Source: Dyadobacter sandarakinus (GTDB lineage Bacteria; Bacteroidota; Bacteroidia; Cytophagales; Spirosomataceae). From it: 64,000 nt of DNA. Of this stretch, positions 56,229 to 64,000 are shown piece after piece; position 1 is the first letter of the stretch, and every line of letters begins with the position of its first letter. Below the pieces are notes generated by a model. That model did not search any database. It saw only the letters and a program-made list of their open reading frames with translations, and had not been told where the DNA came from. The translations under genes and the position numbers were made by a program. The stretch is taken from contig NZ_CP056775.1 of assembly GCF_016894445.1 (NCBI RefSeq), forward strand, positions 2,358,001-2,422,000, given 5' to 3'.

Positions 56229-56563
56229 TAATCAACGATTGTAATGATTAATAAATTCGAAATTAGAATTTATATAAATAACCAATTAAAATTTCCCGGC
56301 TGATCCCTATTCTGTAATGATTAGGGTAAAGCCTCGCAAGATAATCATAAAAAATATTTGGCTGATTAATGGAATGGCAAAATTTTATGACTGTCGGCAC
56401 GAACAAGTACTTTCATCACAGTTTTTATAAGAATATGAATAAAAGTGCAAGAATACTGATGCTAAGTTGCCAGTTTGGTAAAACAAAAGCAGCAAAAGTA
56501 TCCTCTTGGCATTGTGCTAAATGCATCTAACTAAATTACAAAAATGATTGCAAAACGGCAAAT
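56229..56563. other. AT-rich region upstream of gltB
   Basis: About 335 bases, strongly AT-rich, between the gltB start and the next terminator. It should hold the gltB promoter; TAATTTCG at 56258-56265 (minus strand) is a weak -7 candidate. No gene seen. Confidence 0.45.
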
Positions 56564-56595
56564 AAAACGCCCGGCCGAATGCGACCGGGCGTTTT
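56564..56595 (-). terminator. Intrinsic terminator of purC-STAS operon
   Basis: An 11-bp stem AAAACGCCCGG (56564-56574) with CCGGGCGTTTT (56585-56595), 33 bases beyond the last stop. The ends act as A/T runs in both directions. Confidence 0.85.
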
Positions 56596-56628
56596 GACAC
56601 CATTTGAATTTTGTAATAAAAAGCGGCC

Positions 56629-57051
56629 TCAGGGCTCACTGGATTCACTTACTCCCTGGTAGTCTTCGTCGTCGTAATCATCATCCCCTGCCCCGAATTC
56701 ATTTTCCAGGCTATGCATGAACACCGCATCGATGGCCTCCTCTTTGGTAGGCAGCACCTGCAGGTCAGGAATCTTGAGGGCTTCAAGCATATCCATAAAA
56801 TCATCGTCCCGGGTCACGATCACGAGTAATCCGAGATCGTTGGCACAGAGCCAGTTTACCTTTTTAAGGATGGCAATGCCCGGAGCATCCAGCTCCTTCA
56901 CGGTCTGCATGTTTACGATCAAATTGTGAAAGTCTTCCCGGAAAAGCGATCGCGCAGTTTCCTCGAAGGAGGCGGGTACAGCTCCTGCAAACGCCGTTTC
57001 CTCTAAGTCGATAAAAGCATATTGCTCCTTTTTTTCCAGCTTGTAGTTCAT
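56629..57051 (-). CDS. STAS-domain protein
   Basis: About 140 residues. Residues 1-105 fit a STAS (anti-sigma antagonist) fold, with [21 protein letters not shown] in the place of the usual D-S-S/S-G-x-x-x-L helix start. The phosphorylatable serine is replaced (D-A-P-G), so phospho-switching is doubtful. The tail is acidic (G-D-D-D-Y-D-D-E-D) and disordered. It lies 35 bases behind purC. Role unknown. Confidence 0.72.
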   Translation of the reverse strand: MNYKLEKKEQYAFIDLEETAFAGAVPASFEETARSLFREDFHNLIVNMQTVKELDAPGIAILKKVNWLCANDLGLLVIVTRDDDFMDMLEALKIPDLQVLPTKEEAIDAVFMHSLENEFGAGDDDYDDEDYQGVSESSEP

Positions 57052-57086
57052 TTCCCGTTCGTTAGGTTCTAAATAGTTGGTCGGTT

Positions 57087-58025
57087 TTATTGCTGCAACG
57101 TGCGCAGCACTGCTGCTTCAATGCGCTTCAGCGGATCGTCCAGGTTATTTTTCTGGAACTTGTTTCCGGTTACTTTTTCAAAAAGCTCAATGTACCTGTC
57201 CGAAATCTGCATGACGCGGGCCTCGTCCATCTCAGGCACTTTTTGCCCGTCTTTTCCCTGGAACCCGTTCTGGATCAGCCACTCGCGCACAAACTCCTTG
57301 GAGAGTTGCTTTTGCGGCAGGCCCGACCACTGGTTTTCCTCGTACACATCCTGGTAAAAGTACCGGGACGAATCCGGCGTATGTATTTCATCAATCAGGT
57401 AAATCGTACCGTCAATCTGGCCGAATTCATATTTGGTATCCACCAAGATCAGGCCCCGGTCCGCAGCCATTTCCGTGCCACGGGCAAAGAGGGCAAGCGT
57501 ATATTTTTCAAGCTGCTCATAATCTTCCTCACTCACAAGGCCTTGGGCAAGGATCTGCTCGCGCGAAATATCCTCGTCATGTCCCTCGTGCGCCTTGGTA
57601 GTCGGCGTGATGATGGGCTCAGGAAGTTTATCGTTTTCTTTCAATCCGTCCGGCAATGCCACACCGCAAACGCTCCGCTTTCCGGCGGCATACTCACGCC
57701 ACGCATGTCCCGCCAGGTAACCGCGCACCACCATTTCCACGGGATAAGCCTGGCATTTGATTCCGATGCTGACATTGGGATCCGGCACTTCGCTGAGCCA
57801 GTTGGGGACAATATCCGACGTAGCATTCAGGAAGTGGGCAGCCGTCTGGTTAAGGACCTGGCCTTTGTAGGGAATTGCCTTGGGCAGGATTACGTCAAAG
57901 GCTGAAATCCGGTCGCTGGCAATCATGACGAGCCGTTTTTCAAAAGAATAAACGTCGCGCACCTTGCCTTTGTAAAAGCCCGTCTGGCCGGGAAACTGGA
58001 AATGGGTTTCTGCTATGGTATTCAT
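57087..58025 (-). CDS. purC: SAICAR synthetase
   Basis: About 312 residues. Start [10 protein letters not shown], then S-D-R-I-S-A-F-D-V and E-M-V-V-R-G-Y, and L-V-D-T-K-Y-E-F-G, all landmark motifs of phosphoribosylaminoimidazole-succinocarboxamide synthase, which joins CAIR and aspartate with ATP in purine synthesis. Length is that of the longer, eukaryote-like form. It is the third gene of the VWA-TPR-purC-STAS run, with a gap of 15 bases to the TPR gene. Complete. Confidence 0.96.
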   Translation of the reverse strand: MNTIAETHFQFPGQTGFYKGKVRDVYSFEKRLVMIASDRISAFDVILPKAIPYKGQVLNQTAAHFLNATSDIVPNWLSEVPDPNVSIGIKCQAYPVEMVVRGYLAGHAWREYAAGKRSVCGVALPDGLKENDKLPEPIITPTTKAHEGHDEDISREQILAQGLVSEEDYEQLEKYTLALFARGTEMAADRGLILVDTKYEFGQIDGTIYLIDEIHTPDSSRYFYQDVYEENQWSGLPQKQLSKEFVREWLIQNGFQGKDGQKVPEMDEARVMQISDRYIELFEKVTGNKFQKNNLDDPLKRIEAAVLRTLQQ

Positions 58026-58040
58026 GGGATTGGGGAAAAA

Positions 58041-58760
58041 TTACCATTCAACCACCTCACTGCGGCGGTCTTTCCTGTAATACTGCTTCCTGCGAAGCTG
58101 ATAAATATATTGGGATTCGTTTGATTTCATGGCATCCAGAATGGCCTTTGCCTGTTCCTCAGACATGTTCATGGCCTGCAGGCTTGCCAGCAATTCTTCT
58201 TTCTGTTCCCCCTCGGCAATTTCCCTTCCTTCCTGGGGCGGCTGGGGATTTTCGCTGCTTTTTCCGGCCGTATGCTTCTCACTTTCGGTTCGTCTGGTCG
58301 CGGCGGAATGATCCGAGGGGCGCTCTACACCTGAAAAATGTTTTTTCAGGATGATGTAGTTGTTGCGGGCAATGGAATTATTGGGTTCCAGGATAATCGC
58401 CGTTTTCAGGTCTTCCAGCGCGCTGGCAGTGTCTTTTTCCATTACCTTAATCAAAGCCGCCTGACTGTTGGCCACAGAAGCGATGGCGCTGTTATCACTT
58501 TTTTCAAGCAACTGATAATGCTTGAATGCCTGCTTGTAATTGCGGAGATTGAAGTATGAATGCGCCAGGTTCAGGCGGGCAGAAGGATCGGAAAACAGCG
58601 AACCATAGGTGATCTGGCCGTATAGCCTGGCTGCCTCTGCATACTGGCGGTTGTGATATGCCGTTTCTGCGCCGATCTTGCGCTGGTTTGTTTTGGTGAT
58701 GGAATCAAAAGTGCGATTGTCCCAAAGCCAAAGCAGCACGTACAGGATGATAACGGTCAT
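58041..58760 (-). CDS. TPR protein, BatC-like
   Basis: About 239 residues. One N-terminal membrane helix (I-I-L-Y-V-L-L-W-L-W), then three tetratricopeptide-like repeats (about 30-140: A-E-A-A-R-L-Y-G-Q, A-R-L-N-L-A-H-S-Y-F, A-L-E-D-L-K-T-A-I), then a Gln/Glu-rich low-complexity part and a C-terminal charged segment. This layout is that of BatC-type proteins paired with VWA proteins. 38 bases behind the VWA gene and 15 before purC. Role in envelope stress is inferred from family. Confidence 0.78.
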   Translation of the reverse strand: MTVIILYVLLWLWDNRTFDSITKTNQRKIGAETAYHNRQYAEAARLYGQITYGSLFSDPSARLNLAHSYFNLRNYKQAFKHYQLLEKSDNSAIASVANSQAALIKVMEKDTASALEDLKTAIILEPNNSIARNNYIILKKHFSGVERPSDHSAATRRTESEKHTAGKSSENPQPPQEGREIAEGEQKEELLASLQAMNMSEEQAKAILDAMKSNESQYIYQLRRKQYYRKDRRSEVVEW

Positions 58761-58798
58761 ATTGTTTTGTGTTGACGTGCAAAAATAGGAATTGATCC

Positions 58799-59761
58799 TT
58801 ACAGTCGGAATGTTCCTATCGTAATTAAAACGTCAAGCGCGATCAGCACGAGCGCAGCCCCCAGAAAATAGTAATATTTGTTGCTGACTACGGTAATTGT
58901 CCGGGAATCTACAAGAGTACCTTCCGCACTGTCCACCGCGCTGATGAGCTGTGGAATATCATTCCGGCTGTTATTAAGCTCAAAAAAGCTTCCATTCACC
59001 GTTTCTGCCATCTTCCGCAGGTAGGCATCATTAACCTTGCTGATCACCAGCTTGTCATTTTCATCCATCATCGGTTTTCCATTTTGCTGGATGCTGATCC
59101 CCACACGCGTCCCTACTGCCACCAGGTACACGCCTATCCCAAATCTCCGAATGTTGTTAAAAAGCGCATGGCTGCATTCGGAGTCAGTTTCACCATCTGT
59201 AAAAAAGATCATCATTCGGGAGCGGCCTTCCGGATCGGCGGTGCCCATCAGGTTGTCGTAGGCAAGCTGGGCGGCACCGCAGAGGTTGGTCCCACTTCTG
59301 GCGAGCAGGTCTGTCTGCAGGGATTGTATAAACAGCCCGAGCGCCTCTCCATCATAAGTCAGCGGTACGTGCACAAAGCTTTCATTGGAGAAGACTATAA
59401 TACCGATCCGGTTTGCACGCTGGTTTTCAACAAACCGGCTGAGCTCAAATTTTACCTTTTCGAGCCGCGATGGCGTAACGTCGGCAGCATCCATGGACTT
59501 GGAAAGGTCCACAACCAGGAAAATATCCTTCCCTTTGGCCTGCACGTCACGCTCCGCCTCGCCAAAAGACGGCCCCAGCAGGCTGATGATCAAAAGCGAG
59601 AAGCTGATGCTCCTTAAAAAAAGTTTGATGATGAGGGTACGGGCCGTGGTTTGAAGCTGGCGGGCCACCCGGATTGTACGGACAATGTAGGCAGTGTAGG
59701 CAAGGACAAAGAAAAAAATGAAAAAATATTCGGCAGTGGCAAATGGGTAATTCCAGTTCAT
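58799..59761 (-). CDS. BatA/BatB-type VWA membrane protein
   Basis: About 320 residues from ATG 59761. Two N-terminal helices (about 10-30 and 48-68), a VWA domain with intact metal site D-L-S-K-S-M-D near 90, T-D-G-E-T-D-S-E near 190, and a C-terminal helix. It is the active-site-bearing partner of BatC-type TPR proteins; here the pair is separate from the MoxR/DUF58/BatA set at 8.5-15.4 kb. Start chosen at the first hydrophobic segment; the longer frame overlaps the tRNA promoter side. Confidence 0.85.
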   Translation of the reverse strand: MNWNYPFATAEYFFIFFFVLAYTAYIVRTIRVARQLQTTARTLIIKLFLRSISFSLLIISLLGPSFGEAERDVQAKGKDIFLVVDLSKSMDAADVTPSRLEKVKFELSRFVENQRANRIGIIVFSNESFVHVPLTYDGEALGLFIQSLQTDLLARSGTNLCGAAQLAYDNLMGTADPEGRSRMMIFFTDGETDSECSHALFNNIRRFGIGVYLVAVGTRVGISIQQNGKPMMDENDKLVISKVNDAYLRKMAETVNGSFFELNNSRNDIPQLISAVDSAEGTLVDSRTITVVSNKYYYFLGAALVLIALDVLITIGTFRL

Positions 59762-59839
59762 ACTGAACGTATTGGCGTAAATTAAACTTCGCCAAAAATA
59801 GGTAATTGGGCGTTCTGACAAAGTTTTTTTGCCGAATTG

Positions 59840-59872
59840 TTTGCGTTTCTGAAACCTAACCCTCTATATTTG
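59840..59872 (+). promoter_or_regulatory. Promoter of tRNA cluster
   Basis: TTTG at 59840-59843 and a perfect TATATTTG at 59865-59872, spacing 21. Start predicted near 59879, about 13 bases before tRNA-Ser. Confidence 0.75.
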
Positions 59873-59891
59873 CAACCCAGAACGGAAAGAA

Positions 59892-59978
59892 GGAGGGATG
59901 GGTGAGTGGCTGAAACCAGTAGTTTGCTAAACTGCCGTACTCGCAAGGGTACCGCGGGTTCGAATCCCGCTTCCTCTA
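59892..59978 (+). tRNA. tRNA-Ser (GCT)
   Basis: 87 bases. Acceptor GGAGGGA with TTCCTCT (two G-T pairs), long variable arm, T loop TTCGAAT, discriminator A. Anticodon loop T-T-GCT-A-A gives GCT (reads AGC/AGU). Confidence 0.95.
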
Positions 59979-60005
59979 CACCTTTTCTGAAGTTTTGAAT
60001 TACCG

Positions 60006-60080
<75 letters not shown>

Positions 60081-60129
60081 AAAAGGCAGTAAGCCGTAAA
60101 TCGCTTAACTGCCTTTTTTGTTTATATCC

Positions 60130-60203
<74 letters not shown>

Positions 60204-60214
60204 CATCGAGAGTG

Positions 60215-60247
60215 AAAAAGAGCAAGCCTAAGCTTGCTCTTTTTTTA
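60215..60247. terminator. Terminator of tRNA cluster
   Basis: Stem AGAGCAAGC (60219-60228) with GCTTGCTCT, loop CTAA, followed by TTTTTTT and preceded by GAAAAAG, so it can also end the minus-strand propeller gene. Confidence 0.85.
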
Positions 60248-60252
60248 TGTTC

Positions 60253-60305
60253 ACTGCCTTCCAAGCAGCAGGTCTTTGCCGGAACGCCGGGCGGTTCGAA
60301 TCCAA
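60253..60305 (+). repeat. Partial tRNA copy (3' half, degenerate)
   Basis: Follows the terminator. It matches the tRNA-Arg 3' half (60157-60195) over ACTGCCTTC-AAGCAG, AGGTCTTT and GGTTCGAATCC, with two substitutions and a 15-base insertion (CCGG-AACG-CCGG palindrome) in front of the T arm. The anticodon would read TCC. It could come from tRNA-Arg or a tRNA-Gly (TCC). It lacks the 5' half, so it is not functional. Confidence 0.75.
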
Positions 60306-60311
60306 CAATTC

Positions 60312-63300
60312 TTACTCCCCCACGACAATCCTGCGTGTCGCCTGGCTTCCATCTACATTCGTGATCCTGATGAAGTACAAACCTGCCCGGAAACCTTTGG
60401 CAGCCACCTGCTTTGGAGGATTTTTGTCTGAGATGTAAACTACTTTTCCAAGTGCATTCAGCATCTCCACCTGCTTTACCCTGGACCAGTCAGGAGCTTG
60501 CAAATGGATTGTTTCTGTTGCAGGATTCGGGTAAACATTTATATCCAAATCAAATGGAAAGCTGACCCGCACGATTGCTGAATAGGCAAAGGTTTCATCT
60601 GAATCAACCATTTTGAGGCGGTAGTAGTTAATATCTGCCACCGGATTCTGGTGGATGTACTGGTAGTTTTTCAATGATGCACTTTCCCCGCTTGCAGCCA
60701 CGGTCGCAATGGGGTTCCAGGCTTTTCCATTCATACTATGTTCCACTTCAAAGCGGTCACTGCGGGTTTCGGAAGTCGTTTGCCAGCTGAGGAGTACCGT
60801 CGCATTTTCTTTCTGAGCATTGAAGGCGATCAGGGTAACCGGCAGGGGCGGCTGTTCTTCCGATAAGGTTACCATCCAGATATCCTGCTCCCCCTTTCGG
60901 ATAACGCTTCTGTCACCCGGGCGGTAATACACATCAGACGCGGAGGCGCCCGCCAGAAAGTAATTTCCGGCTGTTATTTCTGTACCGAAATATGGAAAGT
61001 CCGGCCCGCTTCCACCAATGGTCTTGTCCCACACTTTCGACCCTTCCGGGTTCAGCTTGATCAGCCAGTAATCGTTGCGGTAGTCACTATCAATGAAATC
61101 TTTCTGGTTTTCTGTTTTATCAAAACCGGAGTCGGATCTGCTGCCAGCCGAAAGCAGGTAACCACCGTCCAGGGTTTGCTCTGCATATGCAATCATATCG
61201 GTGTCGGTTCCACCCAGCGTTTTATCCCATAATACATTCCCCAAGGCATCCATTTTCACCACCCAACCATCGCTTGCACCTGCCGTTCGTACATCTTCTG
61301 TTTTGTCAAAACCTGCATTGGAATCGGATGCACCCACCAGCAGGAAATTACCATCGCCGGCTGTGGTCACATGCATCAGCACGTCCGACTGCGGGCCTCC
61401 TATTGTTTTTTCCCATTGCAGCGCACCTTCCGGTGTTATTTTCAGCAACCAGAAATCCGACTGTCCTTTTGTTCCCGACTTGTCACCGCCTCCAGAGCCG
61501 TCCGAGGAGCCTGCCAGGAGGTAGCCACCATCCTGCATCTGCTGTAATCCTTTGAGATTGTCGGTTCCCGATGATCCGAATGAGGCATCCCATAGTACTT
61601 CGCCCATTGGTGATAATCTGACTATCCAATAATCAAGTCCCCCTATTGAAACAGCAGTTTTGTCGCCGCCTGCATCCGAGTCGGAATCTCCTCCGACAAG
61701 AAATCCGCCGTCGGCAGTTTGGAGGAGTGCGTAAGGAAAATCATTACCCGGACCACCTACCAGCTTGTCCCATAATACCGACCCGTCCGCCGACAGTTTT
61801 ACAATCCAGAAATCGTCCTGGCCTTTGCCGGGCTGAACCTGGTCGCCGGCCATGCTGGTACGCCCCTTTGTACAAAACAGGTACCCGCCGTCCGAAGTAG
61901 GAATGATATTGCCTGCGTATGGATACCCTCCGTTGTTGGCAGTGAAGGTTTTGTCCCAGATGCGCGTTCCCTGCGGAGTGAATTTGATGACCCACGGATT
62001 GCTGGGACCTGTACCTTCTTCAGACTTGTCTTCATCCGCCTGCGGCGTTGCCTCAGCGAGCATGATGAAGTTGCCATCGGGTGTTTTCCTGATTGTTGGG
62101 AAACGCAGTAAACCCTCCTGCGAAGGTGCTGCATTCCCAATGCTTTTATCCCATGTTAAAGCCGGCAGCTTCGGAGCAATGATCTCCGCAGGGTCAAACG
62201 TAACCTGCCTGATTATGGAATAGGTGACATTATCATAAAGATCAATCATTTTCAGCCGGTAATAATTAGCTCCTGCAAAAGGCAGCTGATGCACAAAATG
62301 ACAGTAGTGGGCACCCCCACCCTGGCTCTTGACCGTATTGATATGGTTCCACTGTGTTGCGTCGATGCTATGCTGCACCTCGAAGCGCGTACTGTATGCG
62401 TCAGAGGCTGTTTGCCAGGTAACTTCCGAGGTACCCTGCACTTTTTGGACCGAAAATGCCCACAGGGTTTCCGGATTTGGCTTGTCGCTGAGTGCCACGA
62501 CCCAGATATCAGGCGTGCCTTTACTGGCTACTGCCCTGTCAGTAAGGGGAAAATACGAGCCAGACTCTGACATGCCGCCCAGTAGATAGCGGCCCGGAGA
62601 AACCTCGGTGGCAATGCGGATTTCATCCTGATAGTCACCCGAAATAGACTTGTCCCAGACTTTACTTCTGTCGCTGGCAAGCCTCACGACCCAATAGTCC
62701 TGGCTTCCGTATGCTTCTTTAGAATTTTCCGACTTCTCCCACCCGGCGCCAGATCCGCTGGAAACCGCCGTCAGGTACCCTCCGTCGGCAGTTTCTTCTA
62801 CATATAAAATCTCGTCCGAGCGCTCACCGCCCAAAGTCCGGTCCCATTCCTTTACACCCTCAGCAGAAATCTTGATCATCCACCCGTCTTCAATGCCCCT
62901 GTTGATGTCGGACTTGTCCCTGCTGATGCCCGAGCGTGACATGCCTGCAAGAATAAAGCCTCCGTCGGCAGCAGCGTGCATATAATACATTACTTCAAGA
63001 TCTGCTCCCCCGTAGCCTTCATTCCAAAGCTCATTCCCATCTGCATCAATCTTGAAAACCCTGAAATCAAACGAATCTCCGCTCCCGGTAAATGCGTCTG
63101 CATAGCCGCCGATCAGGTAGCCACCATCCTTAGCTTGAACAGCATAGCCGCCGTTTTCGGACCCGGTACCCCCGAATGTCCTGTCCCAAAGCTTGTCTCC
63201 GGCGGCAGAGAACTTCACCACCCAGAAATCCTCCCCGCCTTTGCCGGGCTCCGTTTTGTCGGCACCTGCGCCTGAGCGGGACGTACCCGTAACCAGGTAG

Positions 63301-63872
63301 TTACCGTCGGCAGTCTCAAAAACAGACCGTGGAATATCATCTTCAGTGCCGCCAAAAGTCCGGTCCCATTCGATCTGGCCGGTTGCCGACAGTTTAATAA
63401 TCCAGTAGTCAACCCCGCCCCGTGCATTCTGGCTTTTTTCACCCCCGGCATCGGCCCTCGAATCGGCACAAAGCACATACCCGCCATCCCGTGTTCCGGT
63501 GATTTTAACAGTGGAAACCGTGCCCGCTTCGCGAATCGTTTTATCCCATATTTTCCGTCCGGCTGTGTCAAACTTGATCACCCAGGGATCAAGGCCCGCA
63601 AGACCCGGCTCGCTTTTGTCTTCCTGGTTAATTTCAGATGCCGCACTGGCAGCTACCAGGTTGCCGTCCGGCGATTTGATGATACTGCTATTGTAAACCT
63701 GGCCGCAGCAGCCCCGGGTATTTCCAAATGATTTCTGCCATTTGATATATGGCTGCGCAAAAAGGCTTCCTATCGGAAGCAGGCAAAAAGCAAGGAGGTA
63801 AAAGTGAAGTAGGGTTGTTTTCACAAGCTGTTTGTTAAAGTACTGAGTAGTAAGTTGGGTTGTCTGAACCAT
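60312..63872 (-). CDS. Secreted two-module beta-propeller protein with T9SS tail
   Basis: About 1186 residues from ATG 63872 (GTG 63824 gives a tidier signal peptide K-T-T-L-L-H-F-Y-L-L...L-F-A-Q). It consists of two similar halves. Each has about seven repeats of the pattern W-D-K-T-x-G-G...D-G-G-Y-L-L-x-G...D-x-W-I/V-V-K-x-S (blades of a propeller), then an FN3-like region with R-F-E-V-E/Q-H-S...Y-Y-R-L-K-M. The second half ends in a T9SS sorting domain (N-V-Y-P-N-P-A-T...G-L-Y-F-I-R-I). It should be on the cell surface; ligand or enzyme role is not evident. Confidence 0.85.
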   Translation of the reverse strand: MVQTTQLTTQYFNKQLVKTTLLHFYLLAFCLLPIGSLFAQPYIKWQKSFGNTRGCCGQVYNSSIIKSPDGNLVAASAASEINQEDKSEPGLAGLDPWVIKFDTAGRKIWDKTIREAGTVSTVKITGTRDGGYVLCADSRADAGGEKSQNARGGVDYWIIKLSATGQIEWDRTFGGTEDDIPRSVFETADGNYLVTGTSRSGAGADKTEPGKGGEDFWVVKFSAAGDKLWDRTFGGTGSENGGYAVQAKDGGYLIGGYADAFTGSGDSFDFRVFKIDADGNELWNEGYGGADLEVMYYMHAAADGGFILAGMSRSGISRDKSDINRGIEDGWMIKISAEGVKEWDRTLGGERSDEILYVEETADGGYLTAVSSGSGAGWEKSENSKEAYGSQDYWVVRLASDRSKVWDKSISGDYQDEIRIATEVSPGRYLLGGMSESGSYFPLTDRAVASKGTPDIWVVALSDKPNPETLWAFSVQKVQGTSEVTWQTASDAYSTRFEVQHSIDATQWNHINTVKSQGGGAHYCHFVHQLPFAGANYYRLKMIDLYDNVTYSIIRQVTFDPAEIIAPKLPALTWDKSIGNAAPSQEGLLRFPTIRKTPDGNFIMLAEATPQADEDKSEEGTGPSNPWVIKFTPQGTRIWDKTFTANNGGYPYAGNIIPTSDGGYLFCTKGRTSMAGDQVQPGKGQDDFWIVKLSADGSVLWDKLVGGPGNDFPYALLQTADGGFLVGGDSDSDAGGDKTAVSIGGLDYWIVRLSPMGEVLWDASFGSSGTDNLKGLQQMQDGGYLLAGSSDGSGGGDKSGTKGQSDFWLLKITPEGALQWEKTIGGPQSDVLMHVTTAGDGNFLLVGASDSNAGFDKTEDVRTAGASDGWVVKMDALGNVLWDKTLGGTDTDMIAYAEQTLDGGYLLSAGSRSDSGFDKTENQKDFIDSDYRNDYWLIKLNPEGSKVWDKTIGGSGPDFPYFGTEITAGNYFLAGASASDVYYRPGDRSVIRKGEQDIWMVTLSEEQPPLPVTLIAFNAQKENATVLLSWQTTSETRSDRFEVEHSMNGKAWNPIATVAASGESASLKNYQYIHQNPVADINYYRLKMVDSDETFAYSAIVRVSFPFDLDINVYPNPATETIHLQAPDWSRVKQVEMLNALGKVVYISDKNPPKQVAAKGFRAGLYFIRITNVDGSQATRRIVVGE

Positions 63873-64000
63873 ATAGTACTTCACTGCTGCCAGATACTGC
63901 CTGTTGGAAAAATAAATTTGAGTTGGGCAAATCCGAACCAAACGAGGCACCCTATACGCGGGATCGGACCTTATGTAAGCTGAATGTGGCATTCACGAAA

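Overview
The window looks like chromosome of a Bacteroidota bacterium of the Cytophagales/Spirosomataceae type, probably Dyadobacter or a close relative. This is inferred from the gene set and was not searched. The evidence is: two large secreted proteins with type IX secretion C-terminal sorting domains, paired tldD/pmbA genes, a YtxJ-type bacilliredoxin, DUF4097 proteins behind an ECF sigma/anti-sigma pair, and promoters of the Bacteroidota form TTG-N19/21-TAnnTTTG. Several genes begin with TTG. There is no phage, IS element, CRISPR array or integrase.

Layout. 0-8.4 kb: a YtxJ-like protein, a SelA-fold PLP enzyme, a membrane histidine kinase, a DeoR regulator, a small beta-barrel protein, and a leftward operon of ECF sigma factor, HEAT-repeat anti-sigma candidate and two DUF4097 proteins, one broken by an in-frame TAG. 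8.5-24.4 kb: a long leftward run, all on the minus strand: response regulator, tldD, pmbA (frameshifted), tldD, pmbA, DUF4159, then MoxR ATPase, DUF58, BatA-type protein and two large membrane proteins. Three of its gene junctions are filled with unusual repeats (152-bp tandem units, 44-45-bp units, and a long inverted repeat of a TGAATGA heptad). 24.7-34 kb: a polytopic membrane protein, cytosolic alpha-amylase, a secreted M4 metalloprotease and a pyruvate-oxidase-like ThDP enzyme. 34-41.9 kb: two orphan proteins, a polysaccharide lyase-like protein with phage-spike-like modules, a GAF histidine kinase, a DUF937 protein and an AraC regulator. 42-46.3 kb: an AT-rich stretch with a TetX-like flavin monooxygenase, two secreted orphans and a GT92 glycosyltransferase, ending at a tRNA-Ser gene. 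46.4-64 kb: asparaginase/TatD/GT2/deacetylase operon, gltBD, a VWA-TPR-purC-STAS operon, three tRNAs (Ser, Pro, Arg) with a partial tRNA copy behind them, and a giant two-module propeller protein carrying a T9SS tail.

Functional reading. The most system-like region is 8.5-24.1 kb. A MoxR AAA+ ATPase with VWA/Bat-type partners is normally a chaperone-like module working at the membrane. TldD/PmbA form a heterodimeric metalloprotease. Here the two sets lie in one collinear block with DUF4159 between them, and the protease pair is duplicated. One pmbA copy is frameshifted and the intergenic gaps are swollen by repeats. A shared function in maturing or surveying envelope proteins is inference. 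Two lesions (TAG at 5953-5955, frameshift near 21090) could be real decay or assembly errors; raw reads would decide.
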